A DNA stretch of 60,560 bases from Herbinix sp. Its GTDB lineage: Bacteria > Bacillota > Clostridia > Lachnospirales > Lachnospiraceae. The translations under genes and the position numbers were made by a program. The notes under the pieces were generated by a model, which saw only the letters and a program-made list of their open reading frames with translations, ran no database searches and was not told the origin of the DNA. The stretch lies in assembly GCA_029238935.1 (NCBI GenBank), contig JAQZBN010000035.1, positions 1 to 60,560 of the forward strand. Reading direction: 5' to 3'. This document shows positions 17,350 through 25,413 of this stretch, piece after piece; within the stretch, counting starts at the first letter, position 1, and the number at the start of each line of letters is the position of its first letter.

Positions 17350-19149
17350 ATGAATTTTAAGGATGCCATAAGAACCTTACGGTCTAAGGAAAAGATACTA
17401 TCATATCATCAATTGACGACAACATGGGGAGAGCAAATTGACCCGGATCATGTTCTGGAAGAGTATCCAAGACCTCAGTTAAAAAGAGAACAATATACGA
17501 ATTTAAATGGTTTTTGGAATTATTGTATTACAAAGGATGATAGAATACCGGATCAATTTACCGATCAAATTCTCGTCCCTTTTTCTCCCGAATGCATCTT
17601 ATCTGGGGTTAATAGACAGCTAAAACCGGATGAATTTCTCTGGTATGAGAGATCTCTTACCAACGATCAAAAGCCGGAGGGGAAACGGTGCATCCTTCAT
17701 TTTGGCGCAGTGGATCAATATTGTGAGGTATATCTCAATAAAAAGCTAATTACGAAACATATGGGAGGTTATCTCCCAATTGATGCGGATATAACCAAAG
17801 CCCTGAAGGAAGGGGAGAATCAGCTGATTGTCAAGGTAAAGGATGTTAGTGATACCTCCTACCACAGCAAGGGGAAGCAAAAGCTGAAACGGGGTGGAAT
17901 GTTTTATACTGCACAGAGCGGAATTTGGCAAACGGTTTGGATGGAGTGGGTGCCTGAATATTATATTGAAGCCTTAAAGATTACACCACAGGTAAATAAC
18001 AGCGCAGTCCAAGTAGAAGTTATCATGAACCGTCCAGTTGTTGGTCCGGAGAGTGAAATCATCTATCATATTGATGTCATGGACCAGGGTTATTTGAAAC
18101 AATCCTTGGTAAGCCGTAATCCAAATAACATTATTACCCTCACTGAGTTTACCTATTGGAGTCCTGAGAATCCTTACATATATGACTTGATCATCACCGT
18201 AGGGGATGATCGTGTAGAAAGTTATTTTGCAATGCGCTGCTTTGAAGTTAAGAAGGATAAAGAGGGGTTTCTAAGGATTTATCTTAATCATGAGCCTTAT
18301 TTTCAAAATGGTTTGCTGGACCAGGGATATTGGCCGGAAGGACTATATACTGCTCCTAGCGATGAAGCTCTTATTTTTGATATACAGAAGGCTAAGGAGT
18401 TAGGATATAATATGCTGCGTAAGCATATAAAAATTGAACCTCTCCGTTGGTATTATCACTGTGACCGGCTCGGTATGATAGTATGGCAGGATATGGTCAA
18501 CGGAGGCGGAAATTACAATATGCTGTTTGTCGGTTATCTGCCCACCTTATTTCCCAAAGCTGCAGATTGGATCAAAGATAAACATTATCGTATGTTTTCA
18601 AGAAAGAGTAAAGAAGGCAGAGAGGAATGGACGAAGGAATGTAAGGCGACGGTGGAACATCTGTACAATTGCCCTTGCATAGCGGTATGGGTACCTTTTA
18701 ATGAAGGCTGGGGTCAATTTGATGCACAAAAAGCAGTTGAATTAATTCACCATGTGGATAAAACACGACTCATTGATCACGCCAGTGGATGGTTTGACCA
18801 ACAGGGCGGAGATTTTAAGAGTATACATAACTATTTTCATATACTAAAAATCACACCGGATAAAAGAGCTATTGTATTATCAGAGTATGGAGGTTATGCC
18901 TGCTATGTTGCAGATCATTCCTATTCCTATGCGATTTATGGATATCGAATCTATCTCACAACACAAGCTCTGGATGAAGCTTATCAAAAGTTATTTCGAG
19001 AGGAAATTCCGAAACTTTGGGAAAAGGGATTATCCGCTGCTGTATTTACTCAGCTCTCCGACGTTGAGGATGAAGTTAACGGTTTATTTACCTATGACCG
19101 AAAGGTATGTAAAGTCAATAGACTGGAAATGGGGGTCAGGCACCCTTAA
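17350..19149 (+). CDS. Glycoside hydrolase family 2 enzyme; C-terminus altered by a repeat
   Basis: A 599-residue cytoplasmic GH2 protein without signal peptide. It has the N-terminal sugar-binding beta-sandwich (LNGFWNYCITKDD; ILVPFSPE), a middle immunoglobulin-like domain, and a TIM barrel. The acid/base Glu452 lies in WVPFNEGWGQF and the likely nucleophile Glu512 in VLSEYGGY. The family covers beta-galactosidases, beta-glucuronidases and beta-mannosidases; the short LacZ-like form here does not reveal the substrate. The last residues, MGVRHP, are encoded by a REP-like hairpin starting at 19129, so the native C-terminus has probably been replaced by a few foreign residues. The barrel itself is complete and the enzyme may still work. 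Confidence 0.88.
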   Translation: MNFKDAIRTLRSKEKILSYHQLTTTWGEQIDPDHVLEEYPRPQLKREQYTNLNGFWNYCITKDDRIPDQFTDQILVPFSPECILSGVNRQLKPDEFLWYERSLTNDQKPEGKRCILHFGAVDQYCEVYLNKKLITKHMGGYLPIDADITKALKEGENQLIVKVKDVSDTSYHSKGKQKLKRGGMFYTAQSGIWQTVWMEWVPEYYIEALKITPQVNNSAVQVEVIMNRPVVGPESEIIYHIDVMDQGYLKQSLVSRNPNNIITLTEFTYWSPENPYIYDLIITVGDDRVESYFAMRCFEVKKDKEGFLRIYLNHEPYFQNGLLDQGYWPEGLYTAPSDEALIFDIQKAKELGYNMLRKHIKIEPLRWYYHCDRLGMIVWQDMVNGGGNYNMLFVGYLPTLFPKAADWIKDKHYRMFSRKSKEGREEWTKECKATVEHLYNCPCIAVWVPFNEGWGQFDAQKAVELIHHVDKTRLIDHASGWFDQQGGDFKSIHNYFHILKITPDKRAIVLSEYGGYACYVADHSYSYAIYGYRIYLTTQALDEAYQKLFREEIPKLWEKGLSAAVFTQLSDVEDEVNGLFTYDRKVCKVNRLEMGVRHP

Positions 19150-19197
19150 GAGGGTGTAAGAAAACTTAAGAAAAACGTAAGGGTGCCTGACCCCCAT
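19129..19197. repeat. REP-like hairpin repeat, copy 1
   Basis: Two perfect 20-base arms (19129-19148 and 19178-19197) share the core GGGGTCAGGCACCCTTA and enclose a 29-base spacer. Part of the left arm can alternatively pair within the spacer (CACCCT with AGGGTG). The left arm overlaps the end of the GH2 gene and supplies its stop codon. The GC-rich core stands out sharply from the AT-rich surroundings. Confidence 0.85.
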
Positions 19198-19295
19198 ACG
19201 GGGAGTATACCTATGACTTGAATTTGCTTGCAAAGCAGTGAAATTACTGGTATTGAAGATAATAGTAATATAACTAATAAAGAGCAATCACGCAA

Positions 19296-19345
19296 TAACG
19301 GGGTCAGGCACCCTTAAGAAATCGTAAGGGTGCCTGACCCCGTTA
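19296..19345. repeat. REP-like hairpin repeat, copy 2
   Basis: Two perfect 21-base arms (19296-19316 and 19325-19345) with an 8-base loop carry the same core GGGGTCAGGCACCCTTA as copy 1. The outermost arm bases differ between copies (TAAC here, ATG in copy 1) yet remain self-complementary in each. The 98 bases between the two copies hold no gene. Confidence 0.85.
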
Positions 19346-19422
19346 ATTCGTTAATTATCCTGATTCTGTTTACGAATGTTCCTTGTATGTTGGGAGTAAA
19401 TTATGGTAAAATAGTTGTACCA

Positions 19423-20120
19423 ATAGACGCAAATATATTCCAGAGAAGTGGAATTATGACTTGGGCAATCATCAATGGGCCAATAATGAATTGCAGGCAT
19501 ATACCAATCGACCAACCAATGTCTATGTCAAAGATGGAAAGCTTGTTATTCGAGCTATCAAAGAAAAAGACGGGGAGAGAGAATACACCTCGACAAGATT
19601 GGTTACTTACGGTAGAAAATCCTTCACATACGGACTATTTGAATTCAGGGTTAAATTGCCGAAGGGAAAAGGCTCTTGGCCGGCTGTATGGATGTTATCT
19701 GACTCAATTAAACAGGGGAACCGATGGCCAAGATGTGGCGAAATCGATATTATCGAATATGCAGGAAAATGGCCGGATCAATTATTCTTTAGCTTACACA
19801 CAGAACGACATAACCACACTCGCAAAGATACCAAACAATATAGCACCTTCTGTGATTTCAAAGATATTAGTGATGATTTTCATGATTATGCAATGGAGTG
19901 GACTCCGGAATTTATTGAATTCTATGTAGATGGTGTCAGCGCTTGCCGATATAACAAGTCGGATGATACAGAAGATCAATCCGAAGCAAGCTGGCCTTTT
20001 GATCAACCCTTTTATCTGATTTTTAATATCGCAGTTGGCGGCAACCTTGGTGGAGAGGTTGATGAATCAGCACTTCCCTTTTTATTGGAAGTTGAGCATG
20101 TGAGAGTATATCAGAAATAA
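19423..20120 (+). pseudogene. GH16 endo-beta-1,3-glucanase-like gene, 5' end damaged
   Basis: From 19440 one frame encodes about 226 residues of a GH16 laminarinase-type domain: PEKWNYDLGNHQWANNELQ, the catalytic EIDIIEYAG motif (two acidic catalytic Glu residues), HDYAMEWTPEFIEFYVDG, and a normal C-terminus ending VEHVRVYQK. No ATG or ribosome binding site precedes it, and an in-frame stop lies at 19407. The family's preceding residues IDANIF are encoded in a different frame at 19423-19440, so one base has probably been lost; the WSDEF segment before that is missing. A TTG at 19461 could start a 219-residue protein but would drop a core strand. A decayed gene, trimmed near a repeat insertion, is the best reading. 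Confidence 0.7.
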
Positions 20121-20171
20121 AGCTATTTTTACGAGGTTATATTTAAATATATATAAATGAGGAGAGGTTAT

Positions 20172-22868
20172 ATGAGAGGTTATCGTTATTTAGACAGCAA
20201 AGGGACATTTCAATTGTCAGATCCGGAACTTACGAGTTATCTTTATTTTCCGATTGCCAATGAAGGAGGAGTGATGAGTTCAATAACTCCTACCTTGGGC
20301 GGAGACAATAAGATGGGACAGAATGTATTTTTACTGGCTCCGGTTAGTAGTGAAGATTTGCATAATAACAAATCTACAAGAAACTTTTGGTGTAATATCA
20401 AAGGAAAAGGAGTATGGTCTGCTACCGGCAAATCATCGGAGCAGGAAGCAAAATTATATACTCCGGATAAGGATGAGACTACATTAGAAGCAGGAATGAT
20501 GTGGCATAAGGTGACGAGAACATCAAAGAAATTTGGAATCAGTGCTGAGATTATATCGTTTGTACCTTGTTCTAAGGAAACCATGGAATTAATGATTGTT
20601 ACTTTAAAAAACACAGGAGAAGACATGTTGGAGCTTATACCAACCGCTGCAATTCCGCTGTACGGAAGATCTGCAGATAATATCCGTGACCACAGAAATG
20701 TTACTTCCCTGCTTCACAGAGTTGAGACAACCAGCCGTGGAGTTGTTTTAAATCCTACCTTAACCTTCGATGAACGGGGACACCATAAGAATACCGTAGT
20801 ATACGGCGTATTTGGCGGTTCTGAGGAAGGCGAAAGTCCGGCAGGCTTTTTCCCTTGTGTAGAGACCTTTATAGGGGAAGGAGGATCTTTTGAGAATCCG
20901 AGAGTTATTTACGAGGAAAGTAGCGTACCAGTGGCTGCCGGTACCTGCATTGACGGTTATGAGGCAGTTGGTGGAATCCGTTTTGAAGCTGTAAAATTGC
21001 AGCCATCCCAGGAAAAAACCTTTATTATAACCATGGGATATGGTACATCCAAAGAAAATATAGAACAAACTGCAGAAAAATTCTTATCCAAAAAGGTTTG
21101 CGAAGCATCTTTGGAAGAAACGAAAGCATACTGGATCGATAAAATCAATGTATCCTACCGTACCGGTAATCAGAATTTTGATGCATGGATGAACTGGGTG
21201 AATTTTCAACCGATGCTCCGTAGAATCTACGGTTGTTCCTTCTTGCCACATCACGATTATGGCAAAGGTGGACGAGGCTGGAGAGACTTATGGCAGGATT
21301 GTTTAGCGCTTCTAATGATGAATCCCGAAGGTGTTAGAGATATGCTAATCAGCAATTTTGGTGGTGTTCGTGTAGATGGCTCCAATGCTACAATTATCGG
21401 TGTAAATCAGGGAGAATTCATCGCAGATCGTAATAATATCACCCGTGTTTGGATGGATCATGGCGTATGGCCTTTTATCACCACTAATTTATATATTATG
21501 CAAAGCGGCGATCTTGGAATTCTTCTATTACCACAAACATATTTTAAGGATCCTCAGGCAGTTAGAGGGGAAGAAAAGGATACACAATGGAAAACAGAGG
21601 ATGGTAATCAACTTAAGACTGAAGCTGGAGTAATATATCAGGGAACCATTTTAGAACATATGCTGTTAGAAAATTTGACTGCATTCTATGACGTTGGCGA
21701 GCATAATCATATGCGTCTTCGTGGTGCAGATTGGAACGATGCCCTTGATATGGCAAAGGATCGGGGAGAAAGCGTTGCTTTTACTGCCCTGTATGGAAGT
21801 AATCTGGATCAGATGGCTGATTTACTCCTTGCAATGGAGCAAAAAGGAATCTCTAAGGTAAGTTTATTCCGTGAGATGGAGTTATTGTTAGAAGACGAAG
21901 AAGGCTTGTATAATGATATTAAGAAGAAACAAGAGCTTCTATATCAATATTGCAGCACCTGTAAACATACAATTTCAGGGGAGCAGATTGAGTTGTCATG
22001 TAAGGACTTAGCTCAGAACTTAAAGAACAAAGCTGATTGGATCAGAAATCATATTCGTGAGACAGAATGGCTGACGAATAATGAGGGTCATTCCTGGTAT
22101 AATGGTTATTATGATAACAGCGGAAATGCAGTGGAAGGAGATTTTGAATCCGGTGTCCGTATGATGCTTACAGGACAGGTATTTACGATTATGTCAGGAA
22201 CAGCAACGAAGGAGCAGGTAAAATCAATTACTGTGGCTGCAGATTCCTATCTGTATGATGAGAGTATTGGTGGATATAAATTAAATACTAATTTTAAAGA
22301 AATCAAGACTGACTTAGGAAGAATGTTTGGTTTCGCCTATGGTCATAAAGAAAATGGTGCTGTATTTGCTCATATGGCTGTAATGTATGCAAATGCTCTC
22401 TATCAGAGAGGTTTTGTACAGGAAGGTTATAAGGTGATTAATAGCCTTTATTCCCATTGCAGTGATTTTGAGAAGAGTAAAATCTATCCAGGTATTCCGG
22501 AATATGTCGGAGATAATGGCAGAGGTCTGTATCATTATCTGACCGGATCTGCTAGCTGGTTATTGCTAACCGTATTAACTGAGATGTTCGGTGTCAAAGG
22601 TGAGCTTGGTAATCTTAAGCTTGATCCAAAGCTGACGCTTGAACAGTTTGATCAGAATGGGGAAGCAGGTGTTCAGCTGGTATTTGCAAACCGTAAGTTA
22701 AATATTAAATACATCAATACAGGCAAAAAAGAATTCGGTGAGTACAAGATCGGTGAAGTTATTCTGAATAACACAGTGTATGACTATTCCCAGGGATATA
22801 TCGAAAGACAAGATCTGGAGGCATTCAATGCAGATCAGGAACATAGTATCTTTGTTCGTCTACAATAA
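20172..22868 (+). CDS. GH94-family glycoside phosphorylase (cellobiose/laminaribiose type)
   Basis: An 898-residue cytoplasmic enzyme. The N-terminal beta-sandwich starts YRYLDSKGTFQLSDP, a helical linker follows, then an alpha/alpha barrel with GRGWRDLWQDCLALLM (about 375) and GADWNDALDMA (about 520), which carries the general-acid Asp region of GH94. These enzymes split a beta-linked disaccharide or oligosaccharide with phosphate to give a sugar 1-phosphate. The roughly 900-residue size and the neighbouring GH16 gene hint at beta-1,3-glucan products, but cellobiose or other substrates are not excluded. ATG 20172 is chosen because AGGAGAGG lies just upstream, after an earlier in-frame ATG (20157). 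Confidence 0.85.
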   Translation: MRGYRYLDSKGTFQLSDPELTSYLYFPIANEGGVMSSITPTLGGDNKMGQNVFLLAPVSSEDLHNNKSTRNFWCNIKGKGVWSATGKSSEQEAKLYTPDKDETTLEAGMMWHKVTRTSKKFGISAEIISFVPCSKETMELMIVTLKNTGEDMLELIPTAAIPLYGRSADNIRDHRNVTSLLHRVETTSRGVVLNPTLTFDERGHHKNTVVYGVFGGSEEGESPAGFFPCVETFIGEGGSFENPRVIYEESSVPVAAGTCIDGYEAVGGIRFEAVKLQPSQEKTFIITMGYGTSKENIEQTAEKFLSKKVCEASLEETKAYWIDKINVSYRTGNQNFDAWMNWVNFQPMLRRIYGCSFLPHHDYGKGGRGWRDLWQDCLALLMMNPEGVRDMLISNFGGVRVDGSNATIIGVNQGEFIADRNNITRVWMDHGVWPFITTNLYIMQSGDLGILLLPQTYFKDPQAVRGEEKDTQWKTEDGNQLKTEAGVIYQGTILEHMLLENLTAFYDVGEHNHMRLRGADWNDALDMAKDRGESVAFTALYGSNLDQMADLLLAMEQKGISKVSLFREMELLLEDEEGLYNDIKKKQELLYQYCSTCKHTISGEQIELSCKDLAQNLKNKADWIRNHIRETEWLTNNEGHSWYNGYYDNSGNAVEGDFESGVRMMLTGQVFTIMSGTATKEQVKSITVAADSYLYDESIGGYKLNTNFKEIKTDLGRMFGFAYGHKENGAVFAHMAVMYANALYQRGFVQEGYKVINSLYSHCSDFEKSKIYPGIPEYVGDNGRGLYHYLTGSASWLLLTVLTEMFGVKGELGNLKLDPKLTLEQFDQNGEAGVQLVFANRKLNIKYINTGKKEFGEYKIGEVILNNTVYDYSQGYIERQDLEAFNADQEHSIFVRLQ

Positions 22869-22952
22869 AAAGATTACATTATAGATTAATAAAATGTGAA
22901 TTTCAAAAACTAGCATTTAGTGTAATAAAAAGAGGCAAAAGGGGTTATAAGT

Positions 22953-23369
22953 ATGAAAAAAGAGTATATTGATATTAGTAGCTATCAGGGAGAAGGCTAC
23001 AGACCTATGATAGATTATGAATCCTGGAGAGTAGCTATCTTACGATATTGTGAAGAACTAGAGGTTCAAAATTTGAGAACAATGCAAAAGCATAACGAGT
23101 CCGATGAAGTATTTATCCTTCTGGAGGGCAACTGTACCCTATTTACCGGAGGATTGGGTGATAAGGTTAACGAGATTGATGCAGTTGCAATGGAGCCCAT
23201 GCAGTTGTATAATGTTAAGAAAGGTGTTTGGCATACCCATACCTTAGATCATAAGGGAACTGTACTTATCGTTGAAAATCAAAATACAGGAGACGCTAAC
23301 TCACCGACAAATGTACTTACAAATGAACAGATCAAAGAGTTGAGAAGTTTATTCAAAGGATTTTTTTAG
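22953..23369 (+). CDS. Small cupin-fold protein
   Basis: A 138-residue single-domain protein with the cupin pattern: HNESDEVFILLEG resembles the first cupin motif with a His and Glu, and VKKGVWHTHTLDHKG carries the second with His residues. Related sequences in Firmicutes are annotated as ureidoglycolate-hydrolase-like or simply cupin. It might bind a metal and act as a small sugar isomerase or sensor. It is 84 bases downstream of the GH94 gene in the same direction with no terminator between, so co-transcription is possible. The ribosome binding site is a weak AAAAGGGG. Confidence 0.7.
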   Translation: MKKEYIDISSYQGEGYRPMIDYESWRVAILRYCEELEVQNLRTMQKHNESDEVFILLEGNCTLFTGGLGDKVNEIDAVAMEPMQLYNVKKGVWHTHTLDHKGTVLIVENQNTGDANSPTNVLTNEQIKELRSLFKGFF

Positions 23370-23495
23370 TAACATATTTATATTTTATGGGTTATTACAT
23401 ATTACTGGAGACAGTGGTGTAATAGCCCGTTTTTCAGGTTGACTAAGCTGGTTGTGGGAATGTATAGGTAACGAAAAGAGAAAGAGGATGATGAA

Positions 23496-24257
23496 ATGAA
23501 TGAGAGAGAAAATTTATTTCGACTGGTCATTAAGGCAGGTGAAATACTTCTTCATAATGGAGCCGAAATCTTCCGGGTGGAAGAAACCATGACGATTATT
23601 GCAAAGTCCTTCGGTGTAACCGAACTAGATGTGTTTGCGATATCCAATGGTATTTTTATGACAATGAATTACGATGGCAGTCATCTATCGACTCAGATCA
23701 AGCACATCCCAATCTCATCGGTACATTTAGGCCGAGTTGCGGCGGTAAATAACCTTTCCCGTGAAATAGCAGCAGGGAAGTACACTATTGAGGAAGCTTT
23801 AGAGGAACTGGATAAGATATCAACGCTCCCTTATGCATCGAATTCTATGAGGATATTATTTGCAGGAGCCGGCAGTGCTAGTTTTGGCTATCTGCTTGGT
23901 GGTAGTGCTGCCGATAGCATGGTTGCTTTTGTTACCGGTTTATTCCTTTATATGTTTTTAATTGCTGCAGATAAAATGAAAATTGCCAAGGTTTTAAAGA
24001 ATGTCTTCGGGAGTGCCGGGGTTACAATACTATCGATTGCATTATATTCTCTTGGCTTTGGAGACAGTATCGATCATATTATTATCGGTGCCATCATTTG
24101 TTTGGTGCCGGGGGTTGCAATCACAACCTCAGTCCGTGATTTCTTTAATGGAGATTATCTGGCAGGTACAATACATCTGGTGGATGCAATTCTCGTTGCA
24201 ACCTGTATTTCTGTTGGTGTTGGTGTGGTCTTAAAAGCTTGGAATATTCTTTTTTAG
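23496..24257 (+). CDS. Threonine/serine exporter, ThrE N-terminal part (DUF1212, YjjP-like)
   Basis: A 253-residue protein. The soluble N-terminal half starts LVIKAGEILLHNGAEIFRVEETM, the DUF1212 signature region with GAE and RVEE. Four to five membrane helices follow from about 120 (FAGAGSASFGYLLGG). In Corynebacterium ThrE both parts are one protein; here, as in many Firmicutes, the gene is split and the second part follows nine bases later. The pair is predicted to export small amino acids or succinate-like acids. Confidence 0.88.
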   Translation: MNERENLFRLVIKAGEILLHNGAEIFRVEETMTIIAKSFGVTELDVFAISNGIFMTMNYDGSHLSTQIKHIPISSVHLGRVAAVNNLSREIAAGKYTIEEALEELDKISTLPYASNSMRILFAGAGSASFGYLLGGSAADSMVAFVTGLFLYMFLIAADKMKIAKVLKNVFGSAGVTILSIALYSLGFGDSIDHIIIGAIICLVPGVAITTSVRDFFNGDYLAGTIHLVDAILVATCISVGVGVVLKAWNILF

Positions 24258-24266
24258 GAGGACAAT

Positions 24267-24749
24267 ATGATAATACAATTAATCGTCTCATTTATAGCAA
24301 CCATAGCATTCTCTGTGCTGTTTAGTGTGCCTAGAAAGGAATATTTATTCTGTGGGATCTGTGGGGTAATCAGTTGGTTTTTCTATTTAATCAGCTATAA
24401 TGTGCTTAGTTCTGTCACATATGCTTCACTGATCGCCACAATTGTTCTTACTTTAGCATCAAGAGTTTTTGCAGTGAATCGAAGAGTTCCGGTAACAGTA
24501 TTTTTAATTGCTGGTATTTTCCCGCTAGTACCCGGTGCTGGTATTTATTATACTGCTTATTATATCTTTGCGAATGAAATCAATACTGCTGTGAGTAAAG
24601 GTATTGAAACAATTGGAATAGCCATTGCCATTTCTTTCGGAATAATGTTGGTTTTCGCAATACCACAGAAGCTATTTCTGATGGGAAAAAATAGAATAAA
24701 GGCTAGATGGATGGAGGAGGGAATGAAGCAAGGAGAAAATAAAAAGTAG
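24267..24749 (+). CDS. Threonine/serine exporter, ThrE C-terminal part (DUF3815, YjjB-like)
   Basis: A 160-residue membrane protein with about five helices, containing the family's IAGIFPLVPGAGIYYTAYY segment near residue 80 and a basic cytoplasmic tail. The AGGAGG ribosome binding site overlaps the end of the upstream gene, which indicates a two-gene operon and equal expression of both subunits. Confidence 0.88.
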   Translation: MIIQLIVSFIATIAFSVLFSVPRKEYLFCGICGVISWFFYLISYNVLSSVTYASLIATIVLTLASRVFAVNRRVPVTVFLIAGIFPLVPGAGIYYTAYYIFANEINTAVSKGIETIGIAIAISFGIMLVFAIPQKLFLMGKNRIKARWMEEGMKQGENKK

Positions 24750-24835
24750 ATTAAAAGGGATATCAATTACAAAGAAATAATGAAATGTGAGATATGAAAT
24801 ATGTGATATAAAATATGAGATAAAATTATAAGCTA

Positions 24836-24880
24836 AAAATATATGAATACAAAATATATGAATACAAAATATATGAATAA
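24836..24880. repeat. Tandem 15-base repeats in AT-rich spacer
   Basis: Three head-to-tail copies of AAAATATATGAATAC (the third ends in A). They lie in a 490-base spacer (24750-25243) without genes, in which looser GAGATAAAA-type repeats recur from 24780 to 25110. Confidence 0.8.
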
Positions 24881-25129
24881 AAATATGAGATGCACAGTGT
24901 CCATAATTAAGGATCTATTTAGTAAGGCTGTCTGAAAGATAGGTCTCCATTAAATAATGTGTCCACAGTTATGGGTACATTATAATAAAATATGTGAGAT
25001 AAAAACATGAGATAATAAAAATATGTGAGATAAAATATAAGATATATTATATAAATATTGAGATAAAAACTATTAGATAAAAATTTGTGATACAAAAAGA
25101 GATACAATAAAACATACAAAACTATGGAC

Positions 25130-25182
25130 AAAAAGATAAGCACGATAAGTGAATGATTCTCACTTATCGTGCTTATCTTTTT
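25130..25182. terminator. Strong bidirectional terminator
   Basis: Perfect 23-base arms (25130-25152 and 25160-25182) with a 7-base loop; each arm begins or ends in a run of A or T. It separates the convergent ThrE and OadG/OadB transcripts. Confidence 0.92.
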
Positions 25183-25243
25183 ATGTTAAATTATAATTGA
25201 CCATAAAATAGATGTATCTTTCGATCATAGTTATTAAATCGAA

Positions 25244-25384
25244 TTATGCTTCATCCTGATCCTTTTTCTTTGCAGTTAAGGATGTAAGTATCATTACGAT
25301 AAAAGTAAGTAAAAGAATAACTACAAAGATACCTGCCATACCTTTACCCATGATCTCTAAAGATAGTAAAAAGTTTTCCCTCAT
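25244..25384 (-). CDS. OadG-like small gamma subunit of a sodium-pump decarboxylase
   Basis: A 46-residue protein starting MRENFLLSLEIMGKGMAGIF. It has one hydrophobic helix (residues about 15-37) and a charged tail KKKDQDEA, the layout of OadG/GcdC-type gamma subunits, which stabilise the beta subunit in the membrane. It sits 29 bases downstream of oadB on the same strand. The ribosome binding site is AAAGGAGTACACC. It is shorter than typical OadG (about 80 residues) because it lacks the C-terminal zinc-binding extension. Confidence 0.75.
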   Translation of the reverse strand: MRENFLLSLEIMGKGMAGIFVVILLLTFIVMILTSLTAKKKDQDEA

Positions 25385-25413
25385 AAGGTGTACTCCTTTC
25401 ATAACCTCACTGG

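Noticed and set aside
19330..19929. 199-residue frame starting MPDPVNS between GH2 and GH16
   Set aside because: It starts inside a repeat hairpin and runs out of frame through the conserved GH16 domain; only a few of its residues (IDANIF) reflect the broken GH16 start.
24836..24880. CRISPR-like array in the AT-rich repeats
   Set aside because: The repeats are directly adjacent 15-base units with no unique spacers and no cas genes nearby.
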